Source of the DNA: an uncultured Bacteroides sp.
GTDB taxonomy: Bacteria; Bacteroidota; Bacteroidia; Bacteroidales; Bacteroidaceae
Length of the DNA stretch: 64,000 nucleotides
Assembly (NCBI GenBank): GCA_900766005.1
Contig: CAAFTU010000053.1
Span: forward strand, 1 to 64,000
Reading direction: 5' to 3'
In this document: positions 25,631-35,600 of the stretch, one piece after another
How the letters are laid out: every line of letters starts with the position of its first letter
How positions within the stretch are numbered: the first letter of the stretch is position 1
Program-made: the position numbers and the translations under genes
Notes under the pieces: model-generated
The model's input: the letters and a program-made list of their open reading frames with translations, nothing else
What the model was told of the DNA's origin: nothing
Databases searched by the model: none

Positions 25631-26287
25631 ATGATTCAGTTAGAAGGAATTACGAAAAGTTTTGGTTCGCTGCAGGTGTTGAAAGGCATTGATTTGACCA
25701 TCAACAAGGGCGAGATTGTCAGTATTGTAGGGCCGAGTGGGGCTGGTAAGACTACTTTGTTGCAGATTATGGGCACTTTGGACGAACCGGATGCGGGACG
25801 GGTGCAGATTGACGGAACCGTGGTCAGCCAGATGAAGCAGCGGGAATTGGCTGCTTTTCGCAATAAGAACATCGGCTTCGTGTTTCAGTTTCATCAGCTG
25901 CTCCCTGAGTTTACGGCATTGGAAAATGTGATGATTCCTGCTTTTATAGCCAATGTCTCTTCGAAAGAGGCGCATGCCCGTGCCATGAACATGCTGGAAT
26001 TTATGGGGCTGGCCGACCGTGCTGCTCATAAGCCCAATGAACTCTCTGGAGGTGAAAAACAGCGGGTAGCGGTGGCCCGTGCCTTGATTAATGATCCGGC
26101 AGTCATATTGGCCGATGAACCTTCCGGAAGTCTGGATACACATAATAAGGAGGAATTGCATCAGCTGTTTTTTGAATTGAGAGACCGCTTGGGACAGACG
26201 TTTGTTATTGTGACGCACGACGAGGGATTGGCACAAATCACCGACCGGACTATTCACATGGTGGACGGCATGATTCGTGAAGGCTGA
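25631..26287 (+). CDS. lolD: LolD-like lipoprotein-releasing ABC ATPase
   Basis: A 218-residue ATPase of the LolD/MacB branch. Walker A is GPSGAGKT (near 36-43), the signature LSGGEKQRVAVARAL, Walker B ILADEPSGSLD and switch His VTHDE. Q-loop FQFHQLLPEF is characteristic of LolD. It should drive lipoprotein release from the inner membrane, but the permease (LolC/E) is not next to it. The start at 25631 follows a good GGAGGAG sequence and gives the usual MIQLEGITKSFG; an ATG at 25613 (TGATG with the previous stop) is also possible. Confidence 0.85.
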   Translation: MIQLEGITKSFGSLQVLKGIDLTINKGEIVSIVGPSGAGKTTLLQIMGTLDEPDAGRVQIDGTVVSQMKQRELAAFRNKNIGFVFQFHQLLPEFTALENVMIPAFIANVSSKEAHARAMNMLEFMGLADRAAHKPNELSGGEKQRVAVARALINDPAVILADEPSGSLDTHNKEELHQLFFELRDRLGQTFVIVTHDEGLAQITDRTIHMVDGMIREG

Positions 26288-26289
26288 TT

Positions 26290-27207
26290 TTATTCAAAGC
26301 AGATATAAGGAACAAGCCGTTTCCAGTCGGCAGGAGTGAATTCCTCATAGAGTGACAGCTGTTTGAGGCTGCTGATGTTTCCTTTCTTTTTCCGGTATTC
26401 GATGATGACCTTGGCTTGATAGAAACTGATATACGGATGACGCATCATCTTCTCCAAGCTGGCTTTGTTGATGTTGATAGGGTGGATCTGCCGTTCATCA
26501 ATGGTAAACCAGGGATGTAGCAGTTCGGCTTTCAGATGAATTTCTTTCAATTGTCCGATGTGGCTGTAGCCTCCCAACCGCTGGCGGTAGGCCACAATTC
26601 TACGGGCGATTCCGCTTCCTATGCCGGGGATTTTTTTCAGTTCGGTGGTGTCGGCTGTGTTGAGTTCGATGCGGGTGCCCGGCAGATATTTGAATAGGGT
26701 GTCTTTGGGTGTCTGCTGCACGAGCAATGTCTGCATGCTGTCTTTCTTCTGAAATAGGGGAGCTATCTGAATATAGGGGCGAAGCATCCGATACTGCTCC
26801 TCCGTCAGTCCATATACTTTCTTGAAATCTTCGGGCTTCCGGAACTGTCCTTGTCTGCTCCGGTAGCGTAGAATGTTGCGGGCCATCCATGCGGGCAGAC
26901 CCAATGAAAGAAAAGTGGCAGAGTCGGCTGTGTTCGGGTCGAAAGCAGCCAGCCTGATTTCCCTTTTCTTATATATTTCCCTTTTGCTCTCAGATGAATA
27001 CAGACGGGTGGAGTCCGTCTTGAGTGAGGCTATAAACGCCTGAAACTCTTTTTCTGCGAGTTCCTGTTCGCTGGCATCTGTTTCCTCCGCTTGATTTTGG
27101 AGCAAAAAGACATAAGGCAAGGAGAAAAAAACAATAATCAGAACGACAAGGACCAGAATGCCTTGCCGTTCAGTCTTAGTGAAATAAAAAAAATCTTTCC
27201 ACATCAT
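26290..27207 (-). CDS. membrane-anchored helix-hairpin-helix protein (ComEA-like)
   Basis: A 305-residue protein with one membrane segment near the N-terminus (ILVLVVLIIVFFSLPYVF, about 15-32), then a soluble part with three helix-hairpin-helix repeats: around LGLPAWMARNILRYRSRQG, LKKIPGIGSGIARRIVAYR and the weaker one around MMRHPYISFYQAKVIIEYRKK. Such repeats bind DNA without sequence preference. ComEA relatives bind incoming DNA during transformation, but this size and arrangement is a Bacteroidetes variant and its role is not established. It overlaps the transporter gene upstream by four bases. Confidence 0.82.
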   Translation of the reverse strand: MMWKDFFYFTKTERQGILVLVVLIIVFFSLPYVFLLQNQAEETDASEQELAEKEFQAFIASLKTDSTRLYSSESKREIYKKREIRLAAFDPNTADSATFLSLGLPAWMARNILRYRSRQGQFRKPEDFKKVYGLTEEQYRMLRPYIQIAPLFQKKDSMQTLLVQQTPKDTLFKYLPGTRIELNTADTTELKKIPGIGSGIARRIVAYRQRLGGYSHIGQLKEIHLKAELLHPWFTIDERQIHPININKASLEKMMRHPYISFYQAKVIIEYRKKKGNISSLKQLSLYEEFTPADWKRLVPYICFE

Positions 27208-28574
27208 AGCCGGATGAAGCCCAGCTCGTTGACAAAAATTAGCGTGATGCCAATGGGGGCAATGTATTTCAGGATAAAGATAATCAGTTTAAATGCGGGT
27301 ATGTTCAGTGAACCGTTGTTGGTGATTTCCGACCATACCAGCTGCTTGTCAAGATACCAGCCGGCAAAGAGCGAAATAAATAGTCCTCCCAGCGGTAGCA
27401 TGATTTTGGCAGTGGTAAAATCGAGCAAATCAAACGCTCCTAATCCAAACACTGTGATGTCTTTGGTTACTCCCAATGACAGTGAACAGATGATACCCAG
27501 CAGAATACATCCGGTGGTTACCCATCGGGCAGCTTTCTTGCGTGAGAAGTTGAACTCCTCATGCAGGTAAGCCGTCACGACTTCATGCATCGATATGGTG
27601 GAGGTCAGTGCCGCCATGGCCAGCAGGAAATAGAACATGACAGAAAAGAGGTAGGCCAGCATCGGGACTCCGCCGAAGGCTTGCTGAAATACATTGGGCA
27701 AGGTGATAAAGATAAGGCTCGGTCCGGAGTCGGGTTGGATACCCACGGAAAAAGCAGCCGGGAAGATAATGAATCCGGCTAAAACGGCTACAAAAGTATC
27801 GATTATGCCTACACTGAATGCTGTCTTCGACAGATTGGTGTCTTTTCCGAAATAGGAAGCATAGGTGCACAGACATCCCATTCCCAAGCTGAGTGAGAAG
27901 AAAGCTTGTCCCATAGCGCTTAGGAACACATTCCCGTTTACTTTGCTGAAATCGGGCTTCAGCAGAAACTCGATACCGGCGTGGGCTCCTGGCAGTGTCA
28001 CAGAACAGGCTACCAATATAAGAATAATGACAAACAAGGCCGGCATCATGATTTTGGATGATTTCTCAATCCCTTTTTCTACTCCTTTGACGATGATGAA
28101 ATGTGTGAGCAGCAGGAAAACGACCAGCCAGGCAGCCGGTTGCCAGGGGTTGCTGGAAAAGGACTGGAAGGAAGCAATGAAGTCTTCGGGTGTTTTGTCG
28201 GAGAAACTGTTGGTCACTGCTTCCCAGATATACTGAAGTGTCCATCCCGCTACAACGGAGTAATAGCTGAGGATGAGAAAGCCGGCCAATACGCCCATGC
28301 GTCCCACCCATTTCCATTGGGTGCCGGGGGCCAAAACCTGATAGGCACCGGCCGTGTTGGCCCTGGAGCGGCGGCCAATCATAAACTCGGCTATCATGAT
28401 GGGAAGCCCCAAAATGAGTACGCATCCGATATAGACCAGGATAAAAGCGGCTCCTCCGTGATTGCCTGTTTCGTATGGAAACCTCCACACGTTGCCCAAT
28501 CCTACAGCCGATCCGGCTGAAGCCAATATTACTCCCAGTTTACTTCCAAAGTTTGCTCTGTCATTTTTAGTCAT
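27204..28574 (-). CDS. neurotransmitter:sodium symporter family (SNF) transporter
   Basis: A 456-residue inner-membrane transporter with the LeuT fold. The N-terminal family motif GSAVGLGNVWRFPYETGNHG is complete, and about eleven to twelve hydrophobic segments follow. It imports an amino acid or related amine with Na+; the substrate cannot be read from sequence. Its stop overlaps the start of the HhH protein gene by four bases. Divergent from the VanZ gene, with mirrored -7 boxes between them. Confidence 0.92.
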   Translation of the reverse strand: MTKNDRANFGSKLGVILASAGSAVGLGNVWRFPYETGNHGGAAFILVYIGCVLILGLPIMIAEFMIGRRSRANTAGAYQVLAPGTQWKWVGRMGVLAGFLILSYYSVVAGWTLQYIWEAVTNSFSDKTPEDFIASFQSFSSNPWQPAAWLVVFLLLTHFIIVKGVEKGIEKSSKIMMPALFVIILILVACSVTLPGAHAGIEFLLKPDFSKVNGNVFLSAMGQAFFSLSLGMGCLCTYASYFGKDTNLSKTAFSVGIIDTFVAVLAGFIIFPAAFSVGIQPDSGPSLIFITLPNVFQQAFGGVPMLAYLFSVMFYFLLAMAALTSTISMHEVVTAYLHEEFNFSRKKAARWVTTGCILLGIICSLSLGVTKDITVFGLGAFDLLDFTTAKIMLPLGGLFISLFAGWYLDKQLVWSEITNNGSLNIPAFKLIIFILKYIAPIGITLIFVNELGFIRL

Positions 28575-28622
28575 AAATTTCTCTTACTCTTACAAATTGT
28601 TATAAAATAAACTACAAAGGTG

Positions 28623-28630
28623 CAAATATA
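28623..28630 (-). promoter_or_regulatory. -7 box of the SNF transporter operon
   Basis: TATATTTG on the minus strand, about 50 bases before the ATG; no clear -33 box. Confidence 0.55.
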
Positions 28631-28642
28631 GAAAATGATGTG

Positions 28643-28650
28643 TATCTTTG
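28643..28650 (+). promoter_or_regulatory. -7 box of the VanZ-family gene
   Basis: TATCTTTG, 27 bases before the ATG, facing away from the transporter box 12 bases to the left. Confidence 0.6.
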
Positions 28651-28676
28651 TATAGAATCTGTAATATTATTTAGTT

Positions 28677-29069
28677 ATGCTATCTTATATTAAGAAATAT
28701 CCCGTTTCCCTCTTTATTGTATTAACGGTTATTTATTTATCGTTTTTCAAGCCGCCGGAAACAGATTTGAATGAGATTGCCAACTTTGACAAACTGGTGC
28801 ATATCGGTATGTATGCTGGAATGTCGGGTATGCTGTGGCTTGAGTTTCTGCGGGCTCATCGCAGAGACAATACTCCGATATGGCATGCTTGGGTAGGGGC
28901 TTTTGCCTGTCCCATACTTTTTAGTGGCGTAGTAGAGTTGCTGCAGCAGTACTGCACCACGTATCGGGGAGGCGACTGGATGGACTTTGTGGCCAACTCC
29001 ACGGGGGCTGTCTTGGCCAGTGTGGTGGCTTTTTATATCATCAAGCCTTATTATATGAGGAGACCGTAA
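28677..29069 (+). CDS. VanZ-like family membrane protein
   Basis: A 130-residue protein with about four hydrophobic segments (FIVLTVIYLSFF, HIGMYAGMSGMLWLEF, AFACPILFSGVVELLQQY, ANSTGAVLASVVAFYII). The FxxxDKLVH segment near residue 35 and the E-x-Q-Y near 85, followed by GDWMDFVANSTG, match the VanZ family. VanZ gives low teicoplanin resistance in enterococci, but small VanZ-like proteins are common in genomes without van genes, and nothing here suggests resistance. It is a single-gene unit. Confidence 0.85.
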   Translation: MLSYIKKYPVSLFIVLTVIYLSFFKPPETDLNEIANFDKLVHIGMYAGMSGMLWLEFLRAHRRDNTPIWHAWVGAFACPILFSGVVELLQQYCTTYRGGDWMDFVANSTGAVLASVVAFYIIKPYYMRRP

Positions 29070-29127
29070 AGAAACAGTCTGTTCTGTTTGAGGCACGGAT
29101 GCGACTCTTTTCCGTTGTCCGGAAAGG

Positions 29128-29169
29128 AAAATGCCCTATGGTGCAACCGGTTGCACCATAGGGCATTTT
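29128..29169. terminator. 42-base perfect palindrome, bidirectional terminator
   Basis: Arms of 21 bases match exactly about a centre between 29148 and 29149 (…CAACC|GGTTG…), from AAAATGCCC on the left to GGGCATTTT on the right. Flanked by T on the plus strand. It separates the convergent VanZ and murF genes. Confidence 0.88.
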
Positions 29170-29196
29170 TTCTCTGTTTTGTAACATGTATGCTAT

Positions 29197-30495
29197 TTAC
29201 AAATAGTCTGTCACCATACTCAGTTTGATTCCGTTGGACCCCTTGATTAGTATGGTATATCCTTGAGGCTTGTTGGAAGCCAGCTCCTGAATCACTTCTT
29301 GGACGTTGGCAAAGGTCTGGAAGGCAGGCTGAGTAGAAGCAAACTGTTCGCCGACCAGCCACACTTTCTCAAAATCATGGGCTTCGATGAAGTCCACTAT
29401 TTTCTGATGTTCTGCCTTGCTTTCACTTCCCAGCTCCCTCATGTCGCCCAAGAGAAGCATTTTGTGTGGCACATTCATGTGGCGGAAATTCTGTAGAGCC
29501 GCCATCATGCTGGTAGGGTTGGCGTTGTAAGCATCGATAATCAGTGTATTGTTTTCGGTCTGTTTCAGCTGCGAACGGTTGTTCTGCGGCACATACTCTG
29601 TCAGGGCTTTGTCGATGAGCGAAGGCTCCACTCCGAAGAAGCGTCCGATAGTGACGGCAGCCAATGCATTGGGGAAGTTGTATTCTCCGATAAGCTGGGT
29701 GTGCACCTGATGAACTTCTCCGTCTTTCCCTTCTTTCCATTCGAAGGAAAGGAATGGAGAATTGTCCGTAATGCGTCCGTTGATACATGCCTCTTCTCCG
29801 CTGCCATAGGTCACTTGCTTCAATCCGTGAGCCATTTCTTTCAGATACGGATTGTCTTGATGGATAAACACCGTACATTCTCCCTTGTTGCGCAGGAAGT
29901 CATACAGCTCTCCTTTGGTGCGGATGACTCCTTCCAGTGAACCGAATCCTTCGAGATGGGCTTTGCCTACATTGGTGATGATGCCAAAGTCGGGCTCAGC
30001 GATCCCGCAAAGAAAGCTTATCTCTCCCGGGTGGTTCGCTCCCATTTCCACCACGGCCAGCTCATGTTCCGGCGTGAGACGGAGCAGTGTGGCAGGTACG
30101 CCGATGTGGTTGTTGAGATTGCCCTGTGTAAAGAGCGTGCGGTAGGTTGTGCAAAGCACGGTTGAAATCAATTCCTTGGTTGTTGTTTTTCCATTGGTGC
30201 CGGTGATGCCGACGATGCGTGTGCCGAGCTGCCGGCGGTGGTAATGAGCCAATTCCTGGAGAGTGTGCAGGCAGTCGTCTACCAATATATAACGTGGGTC
30301 ACCTTCTTTCATATAGCCGGCTTCGTCCACTAGGGCGTAGGCGCATCCCGCCTGTAGGGCCTTTTCGGCGAATGCATTTCCGTTGAAGGATTCTCCTTTC
30401 AGCGCGATAAACAAAGAACCGGGCGGGCAATTCCGACTGTCGGTCGTAACTGAATGACACTTTTGGAACAAAGTGTAAAGAGCAGAAAGTTTCAT
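29197..30495 (-). CDS. murF: UDP-N-acetylmuramoyl-tripeptide--D-alanyl-D-alanine ligase
   Basis: A 432-residue cytoplasmic ligase that adds D-Ala-D-Ala to the peptidoglycan precursor. The ATP motif GTNGKTTTKE lies near residues 96-105; Mur ligase motifs EMGANHPGEI and DAYNANPTSM follow. Full length. It uses the dipeptide made by ddl at 51161. It stands alone here rather than in a division cluster. Divergent from folP. Confidence 0.95.
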   Translation of the reverse strand: MKLSALYTLFQKCHSVTTDSRNCPPGSLFIALKGESFNGNAFAEKALQAGCAYALVDEAGYMKEGDPRYILVDDCLHTLQELAHYHRRQLGTRIVGITGTNGKTTTKELISTVLCTTYRTLFTQGNLNNHIGVPATLLRLTPEHELAVVEMGANHPGEISFLCGIAEPDFGIITNVGKAHLEGFGSLEGVIRTKGELYDFLRNKGECTVFIHQDNPYLKEMAHGLKQVTYGSGEEACINGRITDNSPFLSFEWKEGKDGEVHQVHTQLIGEYNFPNALAAVTIGRFFGVEPSLIDKALTEYVPQNNRSQLKQTENNTLIIDAYNANPTSMMAALQNFRHMNVPHKMLLLGDMRELGSESKAEHQKIVDFIEAHDFEKVWLVGEQFASTQPAFQTFANVQEVIQELASNKPQGYTILIKGSNGIKLSMVTDYL

Positions 30496-30521
30496 AACTT
30501 AAACTTTTATTTAAAACGTCG

Positions 30522-30529
30522 CAAAGATA
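30522..30529 (-). promoter_or_regulatory. -7 box of murF
   Basis: TATCTTTG on the minus strand, 27 bases before the ATG. It mirrors the folP box at 30554-30561. Confidence 0.6.
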
Positions 30530-30553
30530 GGCGAATCTTTCGGATTATTTCTC

Positions 30554-30561
30554 TACATTTG
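30554..30561 (+). promoter_or_regulatory. -7 box of folP-cdaA
   Basis: TACATTTG, 16 bases before the folP ATG; very short leader. Confidence 0.6.
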
Positions 30562-30577
30562 CATCAATCTTTAAGGA

Positions 30578-31450
30578 ATGTCACGAATGATAAAACCTGT
30601 TTCTCCAATTTATATGAATGTAAAAGGGCGGTTGCTCGACTTATCTACTCCGCAGGTAATGGGCATTTTGAATGTAACCCCCGATTCTTTTTACTCTGAC
30701 AGCCGCATGCAGACCGAGAAGGATATAGCGGACCGTGCACAGCAAATCATAGATGAAGGTGCTTCTATTATCGATATCGGTGCTTACTCTTCCCGGGCCA
30801 ATGCCGAGCATATTTCAGCGGAGGAAGAAATGAACCGTTTGCGTGCAGGGTTGGAAATCTTGAACCGGAACCATCCGGATGCTGTGATTTCCGTCGATAC
30901 GTTCCGGGCAGAAGTGGCTGAGCAGTGTGTGAAAGAGTATGGTGTGGCGATGATCAATGACATTTCCGCCGGCGAAATGGACAATCGTATGTTTGCTACT
31001 GTGGCCGAGTTGGGGGTACCTTATATTATGATGCACATGCAAGGCACTCCGCAGAACATGCAGAATGAGCCTCATTATGACAACTTGATGAAGGAGGTTT
31101 TTCTGTATTTCGCCACAAAGGTGCAGCAGTTGCGTGATTTGGGAGTGAAAGACATCATCCTTGATCCCGGATTTGGTTTCGGCAAGACGCTGGAGCACAA
31201 TTATGAACTCATGGCTCATCTGGATGAATTCTCCGTATTTGAACTGCCTTTGCTGGTGGGAGTGTCTCGTAAATCCATGATATATAAGCTGCTGGGGGGC
31301 ACACCGCAGGATTCGTTGAATGGTACGACTGTGCTCGATACTGTGGCTCTGATGAAAGGGGCCCATATCCTTCGGGTGCACGATGTGCGTGAAGCGGTGG
31401 AAGCGGTGCGGATGACGGAAAAGATCAAACACTATTCATATAGTATATAA
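30578..31450 (+). CDS. folP: dihydropteroate synthase
   Basis: A 290-residue enzyme of folate synthesis joining p-aminobenzoate and the pterin diphosphate; the target of sulfonamides. Motifs in order: GILNVTPDSFYSDSR (about 29-43), DIGAYSSRANAE (the second substrate loop, usually DIGGESTRPG), ILDPGFGFGKT, and GVSRKSMI near the C-terminus. The changed second loop is the form often seen in Bacteroidetes. cdaA follows after 25 bases. Confidence 0.93.
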   Translation: MSRMIKPVSPIYMNVKGRLLDLSTPQVMGILNVTPDSFYSDSRMQTEKDIADRAQQIIDEGASIIDIGAYSSRANAEHISAEEEMNRLRAGLEILNRNHPDAVISVDTFRAEVAEQCVKEYGVAMINDISAGEMDNRMFATVAELGVPYIMMHMQGTPQNMQNEPHYDNLMKEVFLYFATKVQQLRDLGVKDIILDPGFGFGKTLEHNYELMAHLDEFSVFELPLLVGVSRKSMIYKLLGGTPQDSLNGTTVLDTVALMKGAHILRVHDVREAVEAVRMTEKIKHYSYSI

Positions 31451-31475
31451 GATAGGATATTAAAGAAGAAGTGAT

Positions 31476-32237
31476 ATGTTTCTGGAATATGGTATAAAAG
31501 ACTTTATCGACATCTTGCTGGTCGCTTTGCTGCTGTACTACACTTACAAGCTGATGAAAGCTTCCGGTTCCATCAAGGTGTTTACCGGTATTCTTGTCTT
31601 TATCATGATTTGGCTGGTTGTCACCCAGGTGTTGGAAATGAAACTGTTGGGCTCTATTTTCGATACGTTGATGAGTGTGGGGGTCATTGCCCTGATTGTT
31701 CTTTTTCAAGACGAAATCCGTCGCTTCCTGCTGACATTGGGGTCGCATCGTCATTTTAATCTGCTTTCCAGACTGTTCAATGGCGGTAAGAAAGAAACAC
31801 TGAAGCATGATGATATTCTGCCGGTAGTGATGGCCTGTCTGAGCATGGGCAAGCAGAAAGTCGGTGCCTTGATAGTCATAGAGCACAATGTGCCCTTGGA
31901 CGAGGTGGTCCGTACAGGTGAGGTGATCGATGCTTCTATCAACCAGCGGCTGATTGAAAATATCTTTTTTAAAAACAGTCCTCTTCATGACGGAGCCATG
32001 GTCATCAGCAAGAAGCGGATAAAAGCGGCCGGATGTATTTTGCCGGTATCCCATGATTTGAACATTCCAAAGGAGTTGGGGTTGCGTCATCGGGCAGCTA
32101 TGGGCATTTCGCAGGAGTCGGATGCTCATGCCATCATTGTATCGGAAGAAACAGGTGGCATCTCTGTTGCCTATCGCGGTCAGTTTTATCTTCGTTTGAA
32201 TGCCGAGGAACTGGAAAGTTTGTTAACAAAGGAGTAA
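31476..32237 (+). CDS. cdaA: diadenylate cyclase CdaA
   Basis: A 253-residue membrane enzyme that makes c-di-AMP from two ATP. About three hydrophobic segments occupy residues 1-75 (DILLVALLLYYTYKLM, FTGILVFIMIWLVVTQVL, MSVGVIALIVLFQDEI). The DAC domain follows with the two signature motifs, HDGAMVIS and LRHRAAMG. The length is typical of CdaA. In Firmicutes cdaA lies next to glmM and cdaR; here it follows folP, and no known c-di-AMP partner is encoded nearby. A terminator lies at 32463. Confidence 0.93.
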   Translation: MFLEYGIKDFIDILLVALLLYYTYKLMKASGSIKVFTGILVFIMIWLVVTQVLEMKLLGSIFDTLMSVGVIALIVLFQDEIRRFLLTLGSHRHFNLLSRLFNGGKKETLKHDDILPVVMACLSMGKQKVGALIVIEHNVPLDEVVRTGEVIDASINQRLIENIFFKNSPLHDGAMVISKKRIKAAGCILPVSHDLNIPKELGLRHRAAMGISQESDAHAIIVSEETGGISVAYRGQFYLRLNAEELESLLTKE

Positions 32238-32462
32238 GATAAAAATATATATTTTTTCATTTATTTTATGCTTTAGTAGTAAGATGCGGCCCGTCATTTC
32301 AAAGCAGATGGAACATGCTGATAGGCGGACGTCACGGCTCAGAAGGCGTGTAGACGTTTTCTGCGGTTTCTATATGTGCTTTTTTACTGTGGCAGTACTG
32401 ATAAAATGACTATTGCATTATTGGAAATGATTACAAAATGTTTTGTTTTTTAACGGTTTAAG
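32238..32462. other. spacer between cdaA and its terminator
   Basis: Nothing recognisable: no credible frame, no repeat. Together with the terminator and promoter to its right it makes a 385-base non-coding region upstream of the SusC gene. Confidence 0.5.
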
Positions 32463-32496
32463 AATGTTACTTTTTTTATAAAGTAGCATTTTTTTT
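32463..32496 (+). terminator. terminator upstream of the SusC gene
   Basis: AATGTTACTT and AAGTAGCATT pair (one G-T) around a short AT loop, followed by a T run. It insulates susC-susD from folP-cdaA. Confidence 0.7.
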
Positions 32497-32509
32497 ATTT
32501 GATAATTTC

Positions 32510-32517
32510 TACTTTTG
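32510..32517 (+). promoter_or_regulatory. -7 box of the SusC/SusD operon
   Basis: TACTTTTG directly after the terminator; no TTTG at the -33 distance, which would fit a promoter that needs an activator. The leader would be about 105 bases. Confidence 0.5.
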
Positions 32518-32622
32518 TTCTTTAGTTCTATTTCTGATGACCGATTGAAAAGCCTTATTATTTTAGAGAGATATATGGCTGTGATAATTAAGAGAGGGTG
32601 TATTGATCGTGTAGGGAGGGAT

Positions 32623-35600
32623 ATGGACGTTTGTCTAATCAAAAATGCTATGCTTATGCAAGTAAAATCAATCTGTTTGTTACTTACTTTACTCGGCTCA
32701 GGCGCCGTGGGAAGTGTATGTGCAGCTTCGCATACAGATGCTGCTGGCATTTATGCCACACAACAAGAAGGTACATGTACTGGTGTGGTGAATGATGCGA
32801 TGGGGCCCGTTATCGGTGCTTCTGTTTTAGTGAAAGGAACTTCCAATGGAGCCATTACGGATATGGACGGAAAGTTTTCTTTATCCAATGTGAAAAAAGG
32901 GGATATTCTGCAAATCTCTTTTGTGGGGTATGCCACTCAGGAGGTGCAATGGACCGGTCAGCCGTTGTCTGTGTTTTTAAAGGATGACACAAAGAAATTG
33001 GACGAAGTTGTGGTAGTGGGCTATGGTACACAGAAGAAGGTCAACCTGACCGGAGCTGTGACGATGGCTGAGGGGGATGTACTCCAAGATCGTCCGATTG
33101 CAAATGTTACTCAGGGTTTGCAGGGAGCTATTCCCAACTTGAATATTACGTTTGATGGCGGTAGCCCTACGGCATCGGCTTCTATTAATGTGCGTGGTGC
33201 CACTTCACTGAATGGCGGCTCTGCCTTGATTTTGGTGGATGGAGTGGAAACCAGTGATATTTCTTTGGTCAACCCGCAGGATATTGAAAGCATTTCGGTG
33301 CTGAAAGATGCTTCTTCGGCAGCTGTTTATGGTGCCCGTGCTGCTTTTGGTGTGGTATTGATTACAACGAAAAAAGGTGCTAAAGGACAGAAACTGAGAG
33401 TGAATTACAATAACAACTTCTCTTGGTCTACTCCTTCTCGTCTGCCCGAAGGTATCAACTCCAGCAAGTGGATTCATGCTATCAATCAGTGTGCAGACAA
33501 CTCGGATTCTGGTAAGTTCTCTTCGGCTCTTGTAGAAGCTATCGACCGCTACAACAGTGATCCCGTCCACAATCCGTATGCCTTTTTGGATGAAACGGGT
33601 AGCATCACAGCTAAAGGCCAGTGGGCGTATGCAGCCAATACCGACTGGTTTGACGAGTTTTACAAGAAAGCGGCTTTCATGCAGCAACACAATGCGAGCA
33701 TCAGCGGCGGGTCTGATAAGAGCTCATACTACGGATCTGTAGGCTATAAAGGACAGGATGGTTTGTTTGCTTTTGGTAACGACTCATACAAACGTATCAA
33801 TATGACGTTCAACTTCAGCACGCAGCTGACCGACTGGCTGGAGGTTTCTTTCCGAACCAAGTACAACCGCAATGAAGATGACCTCCCTTATACACAGGAG
33901 TATATGGGCAGTAATCCGTTTCACGAAGTGTATCGTGCGTTCCCCTTTGTTCCTATTTATTTGCCGGACGGAAACTTTGCTGCTGTAGAAGGATCGGGCT
34001 TTAACTACAACATTGCCGGTATCATGGCTCAAGCCGGACGGGATATCACGAAATCGGATGATTTCTGGTATACGGGTGCTTTCACCCTTACTCCGCTGAA
34101 GGGTCTTTCTATCAAGGGAGATTATACAGGCAATAAGTTCTTCAAGCAGCAGAAGCAGCACAACAAGCAGCTTTATCAGATACAGCCGGATGGTTCTTAT
34201 CTGACAAAGAGCTCAAGCAAGCTGAACAATAATAAGTATAATGATACGTATCAGGCTTTGAACTTGTGGGCGGAATACAAACTGAATATCAAAGATCATG
34301 GTTTCGGCATCATGGCCGGTTATAACCAGGAAAGCAAGAACATCACTGCGCTTACTACAACGGTGAGTGATCTGTATGACAACAATACGCCGATCAGTTC
34401 TTTGGCTACAACGACTTCTCCGCTGGGTGAAGAGGCTACTATCTGGGCCGTTCAGGGTGTTTTCTTCCGTCTGAACTACGATTACAAGAGCCGTTATCTG
34501 GTAGAAGTAAACGGCCGTTACGACGGTTCTTCCAAGTATAAGAGCGGTTCACGCTGGGGATTCTTCCCGTCGGTATCTTTGGGTTGGCGTTTGTCGGAAG
34601 AGAAGTTCTTCGAACCGGCCAAGAAGGTATTTGATAATGTGAAGGTGCGTGCTTCTTTGGGTACATTGGGTAATCAGGTAACTAACGGCAATTTCGACTA
34701 TCTGGGCTATCTGGCCAGTGAAGGCCTTTCTTATGTGATGGGTGGAAAAGAACTGACGGGTTTGAAAGCTCCTACACTGGCAAGTACGAATATCACTTGG
34801 GAAAAGGTGACTACTGCCAACTTCGGTCTTGACCTGGGCTTGCTCAACAACCGCTTGAATGCTTCGTTCGACTATTATATCCGCTATACCAATGACATGG
34901 TCATCGCTAAAGCTTATCCTGCTGTATTGGGTACCACGGGCGGTAAGGAAAACTTGGCCAATATGCGTACTAACGGATGGGAACTTTCTTTGAGCTGGAA
35001 CGATCAGATCGACAACGTGGCTGGCAGTCCGTTGAACTATTCAATTGGTTTCGGATTGGCCGACAGCTATTCTACGATTACAAAATATGACAATCCTTAC
35101 AAGGCTTTGTCTGATTATTACGAAGGTATGCGTATCGGTGAAATCTGGGGATATGTTACAGATGGATTCATTCAGACTGAAGAAGAAGCCAAACTCATGA
35201 ATACGCTGCAGGGAGAAATTTCAAAGAGCGGCTGGAAGGTAGGTGACATCCGTTATAAGGACTTGGATGGTAAAGAGGGTATCACAAAGGCTCGCACTGC
35301 CACTGATACGGGCGACCAGAAAGTGATTGGTAACACTACTCCGCGCTTCTCTTACAACATTACGGGTGGTTTATCTTGGAAAAACTTTGATGTGCGTGTG
35401 TTCTTCGAAGGTATCGGTAAGCGTGATATCTGGGTAGACAGTCCGGTGTTCTGGGGATTCTCTGGCAATGAGTGGCAGTCTGCTGTCAACGATTATCATG
35501 TAGACAACTCTTGGAGCCCTGAAAACCAGAATGCTTATTTCCCTATTCCTACGTTTAGCAGCCGCAGTAAGCAGGTTCAGACGAAGTATTTGCAGAATGG

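Noticed and set aside
28677..29069. Glycopeptide resistance by the VanZ-like protein
   Set aside because: No vanH, vanA, vanX, vanR or vanS gene is near, and VanZ-like proteins are common housekeeping genes.
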